The notes below the pieces were generated by a model that did not search any database, had not been told where the DNA came from, and was given only the letters and a program-made list of their open reading frames with translations. This document shows, piece after piece, positions 50,972 to 58,771 of a stretch of 64,000 nucleotides of DNA; positions within the stretch are counted from its first letter, which is position 1, and every line of letters begins with the position of its first letter. Made by a program: the position numbers and the translations under genes. The DNA is from DSSB01 sp046346845 (GTDB lineage Bacteria > UBA10199 > DSSB01), in assembly GCA_046346845.1 (NCBI GenBank), contig JAXMHH010000002.1, positions 124,001 to 188,000 on the forward strand, read 5' to 3'.

Positions 50972-53155
50972 ATGCCTTTACTCTTCTCCAACACGGAATT
51001 CCGCGCCGCGATTTTTCTATCCAACGGCGCGTCTTTGCCTGCCCTGGCCTCACCCGGCCATGTCCCCCGCGGACTCCAAGAGGCCTCGGCCCTCGCCGAA
51101 TACCGATCCATTCAAAGGGAAAGCGACCCCGAGCTGCGGGGCGAGGCCCTCCTCTCGCTGGCGATCCGCCAAGAACAGAACGGGAATCTCCTGGGCGCCG
51201 CGGAACTCTACCAAGGGATCGCGTCCGGAGATGCCGGAGAAGTTTCTGCCGGCCTGCGGCGACGCGCCGCCGAGCGACGAGACGCCTTGGCGGGAACCGG
51301 GAGCTTCGGGCTGCGCGCGGAATTCCTCGCCCGGCGCCTGGCCCAGGAGGCGACCGATCCTTCGGCCCTGCTGGGCATGGCCGTCGCGGGCGGCGTCTTC
51401 CGCCTGACGCGGCTGGCGACGCTCCAGGCCCTGGTCGGGGGCACAGGCACGGGAGTTTTTTCCCGGGGCCTGGCGGCCCGCGCCGTCGCGGGATTCGCCG
51501 GTTTCGCCTTGGAGGCCCCCGCCTTCGCGCTGAGCAGCCGGGGGCTCCGCGAGGCCCTGGGCCGGCCCCAAGATTGGAGCGGTGGGGCGCTCGGGAGAGA
51601 CTTGGTCTCCGCCTATCTGGTCTTGGGCGGCCTGCGAGTGGCGGGGGGCGCCAGCTCCCTGGCCCTGAGCCGCTTAGGCCTCGGGAGCGGACCCCGTGGA
51701 ATCCTCCCCGGCCTGGTCCAGCAAGGCGGAACCTTGGCAGGGATCGTCTTGGGCCACCGCCTGGAGCAGTGGACCGGTCTGCGGCCTGCCCAGGATGGCG
51801 CCAATACCCTGCTCGACTCGCTGGCGACCTTGCTGCAGTTTCATGTCGCGGGCCGCCTGACCCGAAGCGCCCTGGGTTCCTCGTTCGAGGCCTGGGAACG
51901 CGGCATGGACCTGCGCGCCGAACTCCTCGGGCGACAGGGTGAGGGAAGCAGGGCTTCTCTTAGCGCAGCGGCGGGCCCAGGACTGGCCCTGGCCGCCGTC
52001 TCGCCGTGGCCTCAGGCCCGGGCCGCCGAGTCTCCGGAGCTAGGGCTCCCGGTGGTGATGATGAATGGGGCGAACGACGGAAAAGGCCCTCGCCCCCCCT
52101 CGCCTCGCCCAGCCAGCGCCTTGGGAGGAACGGGGCGCCCCGCCCGGGACAGCGGCGCTCATCCGGAGGTCGATGCCTTCTTGCAGGGCGCCGCGCATCC
52201 GGAGCTAGGACTGCGCGCCTTTCTCGACGGCCTGCCCATCGCCGCCACCCTGGCCCGCCTCGACGGCAAGGGGGGCTTTGACCGCATCTTTCTCGTCAAC
52301 CGGCAGTTTACGGAATTGTTCGGCTACGACGAAGCCGCTGCCGGACGACATCCCCTCCCCTATTTCTTCAGCGCCAGCAATTCCTCCCTCCCCATCGCCG
52401 AGCTCTGGAATCTCCTGCGCAGCGGTGTGTTCCACCCGAGCCCTCGGGACTTTCGCTGCCTGGATGGAAATGTTCGAAGAGTTTGGAGCAGCGGCTTGGT
52501 GCGAAACGTCTACGGCCAAAACCTGGCCTTCGGCTTTTACCAGGCCTACGATCCCGCTCAGCCCACGGCCCCGGCGCCTTTGCCGGTCTTGAAGGCCCTG
52601 CAGGCCGCTGACAGCGCCCGTCGCTTGGTCCCCCACGCCGATGGCACCTTGGAACTGCGTTCCGAAATCGACCTGAGCCTGCACCTGACCAACCCGAATT
52701 CCGACTTGATTCGCCAACTCCTCGACGGAGACCTGCGCCTGCGCGTGACCGCCTTGCAAAGCCCTGCGGCGGACGACCGCTCCGCCGCGTTGATCGCGGG
52801 CCTCAACCTGGCGACTCACCGCCTGCCCGTCCCGGAGGGGCGGCGCGTCTTTTTGGAATGGGTTGGCCCCTACGGTTCGCGATTGGGATCGGCCCTGGTC
52901 GAAAACCGGAGGGGAACCTTCGCGACCGCCTCCGAGGCCTCGCCGCCCCCCGCGCCCGGCGCGCGCCGGGGCTTAGAACGCACCCCGACCCCGGAGCGGG
53001 AAAGCACCGTCCCGCCGCTGCCCGCTTCGCCCGCGCCCAAACGCGGCGGCCTCTTGGCCGAGGTCCAGCGCACCCTCGGCCAGATCCGCTACCCGCAGGC
53101 GGACCCGCCTCCCCCGCCTCCGAAAGGCTCCGGGAAAAAAGGCTCGGAGAAATAA
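50972..53155 (+). CDS. giant-family protein: hydrophobic module plus PAS-like domain
   Basis: A 727-residue protein. Residues about 40-90 match the end of the visible part of the 1-2702 protein. Residues about 105-310 are a Gly/Ala/Leu-rich hydrophobic module (FLARRLAQEATDPSALLGM, GGVFRLTRL, GTLAGIVLGHRLEQW, a closing LLDSLATLLQFHVAGRL). They correspond in order to the module of the 29792 protein. Residues about 410-530 form a PAS-like domain (FLVNRQFTELFGYDEAA, LPYFFSAS, FRCLDGNVRRVWSSG, AFGFYQAYDP). A beta-rich region (about 540-650) and a Pro-rich, Lys-rich tail follow. It is a candidate intracellular sensor-effector. The SD is GAGGGAG. Confidence 0.82.
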   Translation: MPLLFSNTEFRAAIFLSNGASLPALASPGHVPRGLQEASALAEYRSIQRESDPELRGEALLSLAIRQEQNGNLLGAAELYQGIASGDAGEVSAGLRRRAAERRDALAGTGSFGLRAEFLARRLAQEATDPSALLGMAVAGGVFRLTRLATLQALVGGTGTGVFSRGLAARAVAGFAGFALEAPAFALSSRGLREALGRPQDWSGGALGRDLVSAYLVLGGLRVAGGASSLALSRLGLGSGPRGILPGLVQQGGTLAGIVLGHRLEQWTGLRPAQDGANTLLDSLATLLQFHVAGRLTRSALGSSFEAWERGMDLRAELLGRQGEGSRASLSAAAGPGLALAAVSPWPQARAAESPELGLPVVMMNGANDGKGPRPPSPRPASALGGTGRPARDSGAHPEVDAFLQGAAHPELGLRAFLDGLPIAATLARLDGKGGFDRIFLVNRQFTELFGYDEAAAGRHPLPYFFSASNSSLPIAELWNLLRSGVFHPSPRDFRCLDGNVRRVWSSGLVRNVYGQNLAFGFYQAYDPAQPTAPAPLPVLKALQAADSARRLVPHADGTLELRSEIDLSLHLTNPNSDLIRQLLDGDLRLRVTALQSPAADDRSAALIAGLNLATHRLPVPEGRRVFLEWVGPYGSRLGSALVENRRGTFATASEASPPPAPGARRGLERTPTPERESTVPPLPASPAPKRGGLLAEVQRTLGQIRYPQADPPPPPPKGSGKKGSEK

Positions 53156-53168
53156 TGGCGGGGATCGG

Positions 53169-53576
53169 CTAGGCCGTCGCCCCGGCCTGGCCCGAACTGC
53201 CGAAGGCCAAGATCAACAGGATGATGAGGTTGGCGATGGGGATTAACATGAGGACGCCCCACCAGCCCGGCTTGCCACGCTTTTCCGCGATCGCCATCCA
53301 GACCAGCACGACGATCACGAGGTTCACGATGGGGATGAGGAAGAGCAGGATCCACCAGATCGGTTTGCCCGCGATTTGCAGCAACAGGACGAGGTTCACG
53401 ATGGGGATGAGCGCCATCACGAAGCTCTTGCCAAAGGGCCGTCCGGTCTTCTCGGCGATCTTCGCCAGGCAAAAGGCGAAGAACACGTAGGCGACCAAGT
53501 AAGCGATCACGATGCCCAGCCCAAGGCCTTGGCCCAGGGCTTGGTCCATCTGTTGTTGCATTTGTTCTGGTGTCAT
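53169..53576 (-). CDS. DUF5684-like membrane protein
   Basis: A 135-residue protein with three or four hydrophobic segments and the repeated phrase IPIVNLV / IPIANLI (ALIPIVNLVLLLQIAGKP, LIPIVNLVIVVLVWMAIA, LIPIANLIILLIL). The motif is typical of DUF5684 proteins, which are often linked to signal-peptidase or secretion genes. A Gln-rich cytoplasmic N-terminus (MQQQMDQ) precedes it. Function unknown. It lies just downstream of a terminator that closes the surface-protein gene. Confidence 0.78.
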   Translation of the reverse strand: MTPEQMQQQMDQALGQGLGLGIVIAYLVAYVFFAFCLAKIAEKTGRPFGKSFVMALIPIVNLVLLLQIAGKPIWWILLFLIPIVNLVIVVLVWMAIAEKRGKPGWWGVLMLIPIANLIILLILAFGSSGQAGATA

Positions 53577-53597
53577 ATTTCCTCCCAGGAAAGGTGA

Positions 53598-53623
53598 CGA
53601 AAAATCCGGCCATCAGGGCCGGA
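53598..53623 (-). terminator. Rho-independent terminator of the DUF4215 surface-protein gene
   Basis: On the minus strand TCCGGCC/GGCCGGA (53605-53611 with 53617-53623) is followed by ATTTTTCG. It lies about 115 bases past the stop at 53739. Confidence 0.7.
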
Positions 53624-53672
53624 TCGCTTTATTATTTTTAGCACAGCGCGCCGGGGCTGACACCTTTATAAT

Positions 53673-53715
53673 TCCCGCCCGCGAAGCCAAGAAGCATGCG
53701 ACTTCGCGGGCGGGA
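53673..53715. repeat. 14-bp perfect inverted repeat in the 3' untranslated region
   Basis: TCCCGCCCGCGAAG (53673-53686) pairs perfectly with CTTCGCGGGCGGGA (53702-53715) over a 15-base loop. It lies between the stop of the surface-protein gene and its terminator. It has no strong T run on the minus strand, so it may protect the message rather than terminate it. Confidence 0.78.
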
Positions 53716-53738
53716 TCACTACGGGAAGAAAAAACGGA

Positions 53739-55466
53739 TTATTCCCGGCCGGATTCCCCACGGCGGGAGGCCAGCCTCAGGGCGGCGAGCAGCAGCAGGC
53801 CGAAGCCGAAGGCGAGGGGCCCGGCAGGCGTTCCCTTCGACCCAAGCCGGCAGCCTCCGCCCGATCCGCCCGTCGCCCCCGCGGCGTTGTCGAGGCAGGT
53901 ATTGCTGCAGGCATCTTGGTCGTCGGCATTGCCGTCGTCGCAGTCCTCGCCGGGATCGACCACGGCGTTTCCGCAGCTGGGCAGGGCGCAGGTCGCTTCA
54001 CAGCCGTCCCCCGAAGTGAGATTCCCGTCATCACAGGCCTCTCCCGCATCCACGACCCCGTCCCCGCAGGCGGCCGCTTGGCAGGAGCTGCGGCAGGCGT
54101 TGGGCTGGGTATCGCTGTTGGCATCGCCGTCGTCGCAGTCCTCGCCCAAGGTCACTCGGCCGTCGCCGCAGGCGTTTTCGAAGGCGCCGATATCGCAAAC
54201 CGCGCTGCCGTTCGCGTCGCCGTCGCCGTTGCGCGAGAATCCCCGCTGGTCAAGGCCCAGCAAGAGGCCGTTTTCATCCCGGCATCCGGAAGGGTTGCCA
54301 CCGTCGATGGCCGGGCTCCCTGCCTGCAGGGCGTGACTGGGCGTGGGTCCGCCGTTGTCCGCCAGCGCGGACAGCCGCGGATTCAGCGGACTGGCCAGAG
54401 TGCCGATTTTGTCTCCCGTGCCGTCGAATTCGCCCGAACATTGGTCGTCGATCCCCAGGAGATTGAAGCCCTGGCTCACGACCGTGCCGGACAGGCCGTT
54501 GTCGTCGGTGCAATCCGCGCCTTCGATAAAGGCCGTGTTGCCGGCCAGGATGGAATTTTGGACGGTGACGGAGATGTCCGAGGCCGTCGCCGCGCTCATC
54601 GCGAGCCCGCCGCCCTCGCCGGCCGTCGCGTGATTGTCGGTGATCGTGGAACTCAATATTTTAACGGTGACGGGGGTGCTCAGGGCTGTGATGTAGAGCC
54701 CGCCACCGCCATTCGCCGAGTTGCCGCTGACGGTGGAATTGACCAGGTTCAAGCTGCCGTTCGAGATCTTGATACCACCGCCGTTGTTAGAATTGGTAAG
54801 GGAATTTCCGACAATGGCGCTGTTTCGGACGGTAAGGTCCCCTTCCGAGACGATGCCGCCCCCTTCTCCCGTGCCCGCCGTAATATGGTTGTCGGCGATG
54901 AGACAGCGGTCGATGATCAAGGTGCCCTTGTTCTGGATGCCGCCGCCCTGATTGGTGCTGAGATTGTTGCCCGTGATCACGCAGTCGGTAAGGTTCATCG
55001 TGTCGGTGGGTTCGACGAAGATCGCCCCGCCGCCGCCCGCCGAGGGAGCCCCGTTGGTCAGGGTAAGTCCGCTGATGTTCAGGTTCAGCGAGGCGCTGGC
55101 GGTATCGAAGATCCGGTAGGCGCCGCCCGCCCGGATCGTGAGCAGCGACGCCCCGGGACCCAGGATAGTGAGATTAGTGGTCAAGGCGCTTAGGCTCGCC
55201 AACAAGTCGAGGGTGCCGGAGAGGCCCCGCAGATCGATCACGTCGTCTCCGTCCCCGGCCGCGCAATCCGGTTCGTCGGGCGGAGTGCCGTCGTTGTTCG
55301 CGTTGTGCAAGGCCTCTCGCAAACTACAGCGGCCATTGTTGACCATCGGATTTTCGTCAACGGTGGTATCGACCGCGATCGTGGCGGCGTGGACCAGCTC
55401 CGCGCTCAGCAACAGCATGGTGATAACCGCGAATAGGCCAAGGATCTTTTTTCGAAAGCGTTTCAT
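53739..55466 (-). CDS. secreted parallel beta-helix / DUF4215 protein with MYXO-CTERM-like tail
   Basis: A 575-residue protein from the ATG at 55466 (GGAGGAA before it). A signal peptide ends near VHA. The choice-of-anchor Q/CSLREA-type start (VDTTVDENP, RCSLREALHNANNDG) leads into right-handed beta-helix repeats (ISGLTLTNG, DCVITGNN, ADNHITA, STVSGNSA). It ends in three DUF4215 modules (CGDGRVTLGEDCDDGD, CGDGVVDAGEACDDGN, CGNAVVDPGEDCDDGN). The tail is GGCRLG (Cys539), one span (AFGFGLLLLAALRL) and SRRGESGRE. It is probably anchored to the surface. Confidence 0.92.
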   Translation of the reverse strand: MKRFRKKILGLFAVITMLLLSAELVHAATIAVDTTVDENPMVNNGRCSLREALHNANNDGTPPDEPDCAAGDGDDVIDLRGLSGTLDLLASLSALTTNLTILGPGASLLTIRAGGAYRIFDTASASLNLNISGLTLTNGAPSAGGGGAIFVEPTDTMNLTDCVITGNNLSTNQGGGIQNKGTLIIDRCLIADNHITAGTGEGGGIVSEGDLTVRNSAIVGNSLTNSNNGGGIKISNGSLNLVNSTVSGNSANGGGGLYITALSTPVTVKILSSTITDNHATAGEGGGLAMSAATASDISVTVQNSILAGNTAFIEGADCTDDNGLSGTVVSQGFNLLGIDDQCSGEFDGTGDKIGTLASPLNPRLSALADNGGPTPSHALQAGSPAIDGGNPSGCRDENGLLLGLDQRGFSRNGDGDANGSAVCDIGAFENACGDGRVTLGEDCDDGDANSDTQPNACRSSCQAAACGDGVVDAGEACDDGNLTSGDGCEATCALPSCGNAVVDPGEDCDDGNADDQDACSNTCLDNAAGATGGSGGGCRLGSKGTPAGPLAFGFGLLLLAALRLASRRGESGRE

Positions 55467-55635
55467 AGTTCCTCCCGTCAGGAAAAATGTATTCATAATT
55501 TTAATTAATAAAAAATTATGAAAAAAATTTAAATATTTAATAAATAGTTATGATAAAAAAAGTATACTAATGTATACGAAATTATAGGAACAGGGGCTTG
55601 TCTTCGGGGGTTGGGCGGGTTATTTTTGAGGTATT
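55467..55635. promoter_or_regulatory. AT-rich control region with paired GTATAC sites
   Basis: About 169 bases, very AT-rich for this genome, between divergent genes. GTATAC occurs at 55562-55567, and ATGTATACGA is at 55570-55579, just upstream of the TIGR02147 gene. The same ATGTATACG core recurs at 57673-57680 and, inverted, at 57588-57595. It may be an operator of the neighbouring regulator. Confidence 0.45.
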
Positions 55636-56502
55636 ATGAAAGGTCCTTCGTCCGCGGTTTCCGTGTTTCATTATTTGGATTACCGGAAGTTCTTGAGGGA
55701 TTGGTACCAGGAGGCTAAGGCCTCGCGGGGCTCCTTCTCCTTCCGCACCTTCTCCAAGCGCGCCGGCTTTCAATCGACCAACTTTTTCAAGCTGGTCATG
55801 GACGGCGACCGCAACCTGACCGAAGAGTCGATTTCCAAATTCACCCTCGCCTTGAAGCTCAACAAACAGGAGCAGGAATTCTTCCGAAACCTGGTCTTCT
55901 TCAACCAGGCCAAGACCAACGAACAGAAAAGCCATTATTACGCGAAGCTGCTGCAATCCAAAAAATACAGCGAACTCAAGCCCATCGAGAAAAACCAGTA
56001 TGAATATTACTCGGCCTGGTATCACCCCGTGATCCGCGAGCTGGCGGTCTCGAAAAAATGCGATGGCAGCCCCGACTCCATCGCCCGACAGCTCAGCCCC
56101 GAGGTCAGCGTTGCCCAAGTCGAGCGCTCGCTCCAACTCCTGGAAAGCCTGGGGTTTATTCAAAAAACCTCCGACGGCCGCTATCGCCAGGCGAGTCCCT
56201 TGGTCTCTACCGGCGCGGAGGTCGCCTCGCTGGTCGTGTTTAACTATCACAAACTCTTATTGTCTCTTTGCCAGGAGGTGATGGACCAATCATCTCCCGT
56301 CCGGCGGGACGTCAGCACCATGACCCTCGGCATTGCCAAGGGCCGGATTCCCCAGCTGAAGAAAAAGATACAAGAATTCCGCCAAGAGGTATTAAAATTA
56401 GTCGCGGATGACGCAGAGCCGGACGAGGTCGTCCAATTGAACATCCAATTGTTTCCGCTCACCCAAGATCCCGAGGCCCCTCGAAAGGACGCCGCTCCAT
56501 GA
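55636..56502 (+). CDS. TIGR02147 (DUF4423) family protein
   Basis: A 288-residue protein. The N-terminus matches TIGR02147: FHYLDYRKFLRDWYQEAK, FSFRTFSKRAGF, FFKLVMDGDRNLTEESISKF. This resembles a helix-turn-helix DNA-binding region. The remainder contains YYSAWYHPVIRELAV and a later HTH-like FIQKTSDGRYR. The family is known mainly from Fibrobacteres and delta-like lineages and is usually beside a secreted or lipoprotein gene. Here it overlaps the next lipoprotein by ATGA (56499-56502), so the pair is coupled. It may regulate the locus; biochemical function is unknown. Confidence 0.9.
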   Translation: MKGPSSAVSVFHYLDYRKFLRDWYQEAKASRGSFSFRTFSKRAGFQSTNFFKLVMDGDRNLTEESISKFTLALKLNKQEQEFFRNLVFFNQAKTNEQKSHYYAKLLQSKKYSELKPIEKNQYEYYSAWYHPVIRELAVSKKCDGSPDSIARQLSPEVSVAQVERSLQLLESLGFIQKTSDGRYRQASPLVSTGAEVASLVVFNYHKLLLSLCQEVMDQSSPVRRDVSTMTLGIAKGRIPQLKKKIQEFRQEVLKLVADDAEPDEVVQLNIQLFPLTQDPEAPRKDAAP

Positions 56503-57545
56503 TGAGAAAATTTCCGATCAAGATGGGCCTGTTGGGGATTTTGCTCTTGGTCGCCTGCGGCGGAGCCACCGGCGGCACCGAAACCGGAAACGCCACGCCG
56601 GACGGCATCGCCAGTGCGGTCGGGGACAGCATCGATACGGTCTCCGGCCTATTGAATTCCGAACCCGATTTCGATAGCGTCGCGGGGTTATCCTTCGAAA
56701 AACCCGCTTGTCTCGCCGTGCGGCGCAGATTCAGTCTCCTCCCCTCCGCCATCGCCGCCCCGCCCTGCGTCGTAACGGCCACCTGCGACGAAACCACCCA
56801 TACCGCCATCTTCATCAAGGATTTTTCCCTCGGCTGCGATACCGGCGACGGTTTTACGGTGGAGGGCAAGCGCTATATCTCTTGGTTCAATATGGGCGCC
56901 GGCGCCTGCAGCGGACCGAACGCCAAGCCGCTCTTTCTCAACGCCATCCAGGGCGACGGGGCCCGGCAGATCCGTTCCACCGACGCGATTCCCGACACCG
57001 GCGCCTGCGATATGCCGGTGACGCCGATCGCCTACGCTTTCGATGACGGCGCCCGGTTGGAAATCACCCAATGCAGCACCCTCGAGTACGCGAATTTCAA
57101 CTCCCCAGCCCCCGGCGAGGGGACGGTGCGCGAGACCTTCGAGCTCTCCTCCTCCCGGCGCGTCTTCCTGAGGCCGAACGGCAGCAAACTCTACGATCAC
57201 AGCCTGCTCACTCCCAGCCCAGTGGTCGCCGATCTCGTCAAACTGCCGACGCAAAATCGGCCGAACAAGACGATCCATGAGGGTGTGGTGCGGGTCGTGC
57301 ACAACCTCGCCCAATTCAGCGTCGACACCCAATACCAAGAGGTGGTCTGGGACTATAACGAGTGTCGCTGCTATCCCGTCTCCGGTACCCTGACCTTCAC
57401 CGTCACCAATCTGGTCACGGGCCAGACCCAAGGCTCGGGTTCGCTGACCTTCGACAAGGACGCGACCGGTTCTTGCCGCGTGGCCCAAGCCACCTTCGGC
57501 GGCCAAACCTTGAACATCCCCCTGCACGCCTGCCGCGGCCTCTGA
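56499..57545 (+). CDS. lipoprotein coupled to the TIGR02147 gene
   Basis: A 348-residue lipoprotein (lipobox LLVAC, Cys20; then GGATGGTETGN). The mature body is beta-rich with about ten cysteines that are probably disulfide-bonded (VVTATCDETT, LGCDTGDG, GACSGPN, GACDMPV, ITQCSTL, NECRCYP, GSCRVAQ, HACRGL). The start overlaps the stop of the TIGR02147 gene. The GGTETGN segment is a frequent start of lipoproteins paired with TIGR02147. It is probably on the cell surface. Confidence 0.82.
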   Translation: MMRKFPIKMGLLGILLLVACGGATGGTETGNATPDGIASAVGDSIDTVSGLLNSEPDFDSVAGLSFEKPACLAVRRRFSLLPSAIAAPPCVVTATCDETTHTAIFIKDFSLGCDTGDGFTVEGKRYISWFNMGAGACSGPNAKPLFLNAIQGDGARQIRSTDAIPDTGACDMPVTPIAYAFDDGARLEITQCSTLEYANFNSPAPGEGTVRETFELSSSRRVFLRPNGSKLYDHSLLTPSPVVADLVKLPTQNRPNKTIHEGVVRVVHNLAQFSVDTQYQEVVWDYNECRCYPVSGTLTFTVTNLVTGQTQGSGSLTFDKDATGSCRVAQATFGGQTLNIPLHACRGL

Positions 57546-57816
57546 ACCCACCACCAGCTCCCTGGCCACCGGCACCTTCGCCCCTTACGTATACAAAAAA
57601 CTTCTAATATAAACTTTATAATATAAATAAATTATTATATTTCATATATTTAAAAGTTATATCGTTTACAAATGTATACGGAAAAATTATGAAAACCTTG
57701 CCGCCGCTTAACCACCTGAGCTAAATTGAGTCCAAGAGAGCAGCAGGGAGGCAATGGGTGCCTCCCAAAAAAATGGGGGGCTCGACTCCTCCGTAACCAA
57801 AAAAAGGAGTGTCATC
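57546..57816. promoter_or_regulatory. AT-rich intergenic with GTATAC sites and a hairpin leader
   Basis: The left two-thirds are extremely AT-rich and hold GTATAC at 57589-57594 and 57674-57679. The right third is a leader for the next gene. A perfect 8-bp hairpin pairs GGGAGGCA (57746-57753) with TGCCTCCC (57759-57766). ACTCCT at 57785-57790 is complementary to AGGAGT at 57805-57810, which contains the SD of the EF-hand gene. This suggests the SD can be masked, but no known riboswitch fits. Confidence 0.4.
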
Positions 57817-58200
57817 ATGATCTCGAAGTTCAAATCTCTCGCCTTCGTCGCCACCGCCTGCGTCCTGACGGTCTCCAGCCTCGGTTCCGCCCAGGCCTGG
57901 CAGCGCTACAACCCGGTCAATAATCCGGCCGAGGCGCGCCGCGACCTCAACAACAACGGCGTGGTCGGTCCCCATGACCGCGCCGTCCTGGCCAGCCGCC
58001 ATCTCTATTGGTCGGCCACCCAGGGCCCCCGAGTGAACACCCCCGTTGAAAACCGCTACGACCACAATGACAACGGCTGGGTCGGTCCGCGCGAGCGCTA
58101 TGCCATCAACCACCGCGCCGTCAGCAATCCCCGCGACCTGGCCTGCGATGCCAACCACAACGGCATCGTCGACCCGAGCGAGGCGCGCTGCGCCTATTAG
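57817..58200 (+). CDS. secreted EF-hand-like calcium-binding protein
   Basis: A 127-residue protein from the ATG at 57817, set by AAAGGAG; a longer reading from 57754 has no SD. The signal peptide ends near AQA. Three EF-hand or dockerin-like loops follow with D-x-N-x-N-G spacing: DLNNNGVVGPHDR, DHNDNGWVGPRER and DANHNGIVDPSEA. They are separated by helical stretches. It is probably a small periplasmic or extracellular calcium protein. A terminator follows. Confidence 0.85.
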   Translation: MISKFKSLAFVATACVLTVSSLGSAQAWQRYNPVNNPAEARRDLNNNGVVGPHDRAVLASRHLYWSATQGPRVNTPVENRYDHNDNGWVGPRERYAINHRAVSNPRDLACDANHNGIVDPSEARCAY

Positions 58201-58227
58201 TTTTCCTCCTTCACGCCCCAACGAAAA

Positions 58228-58256
58228 AAGCCGGCCCCCAAGGCCGGCTTTTCTTT
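58228..58256. terminator. bidirectional terminator between convergent genes
   Basis: AAGCCGGCC (58228-58236) pairs with GGCCGGCTT (58242-58250) over a 5-base loop. It is flanked by an A run on the left and a T-rich run on the right, so it serves both the EF-hand gene and the converging lipoprotein gene. Confidence 0.9.
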
Positions 58257-58263
58257 GTGGCGA

Positions 58264-58590
58264 TCAGATGCAACGGCAATCCTGACAAGGCAATTGGTCG
58301 GCGCAATCCGAGTTGTCGTCGCAGGCGCCGCCTAAGGGCACCTGGCCGTTGCCGTTGATCGGGGTACAACTGCCGCCGGTCGGTGTGGGCTCGGGCTGGA
58401 CGGGTGGATTATTCGCCGGAGTATTAGGCTGTTCCCCGGCGACATCGGGGGGCGGGGCGCAAGTCCCATTGGTGGCCAATTTCCCCAAGGTCCCGTCCGA
58501 CAGCGCGCAGTCCTCGCCGCAACCCGGCAGGGCCAGGGCGAGGGCGGAGAGCACGAGCAGGATCCTTATGGAAAACACAAGTGTTTTCAT
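58264..58590 (-). CDS. small cysteine-rich lipoprotein
   Basis: A 108-residue protein with GGGAGGAG before the ATG. The lipobox is ALPGC (Cys24), followed by Glu at +2. The mature part is short: a Pro/Asn-rich linker (PNTPANNPPVQPEPTP) and a small Cys-rich C-terminal knot (CTPING, ACDDNSDCADQLPCQDCRC). It is probably a surface or periplasm-facing lipoprotein; no domain is named. Confidence 0.8.
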   Translation of the reverse strand: MKTLVFSIRILLVLSALALALPGCGEDCALSDGTLGKLATNGTCAPPPDVAGEQPNTPANNPPVQPEPTPTGGSCTPINGNGQVPLGGACDDNSDCADQLPCQDCRCI

Positions 58591-58771
58591 AGCTCCTCCC
58601 TGGATCGCGGGATAGCGATCCCAATTTTTTTGGAATGAACCGTTGGAAGCAGTGCTGGCTGTGTGAAAATTCTAAGCCCCCAGCGAAGAAACGGAAATTA
58701 TTTTTTCGCGGAGTATCCTGGAAAGGATTCGGCCCCGAGGCAAGCCATGGGCTAAACTGGATTCAATTTTC

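Noticed and set aside
57680..57816. Cyclic-di-GMP (GEMM) riboswitch in the EF-hand leader
   Set aside because: The conserved GEMM core sequences are absent; only simple hairpins are seen.
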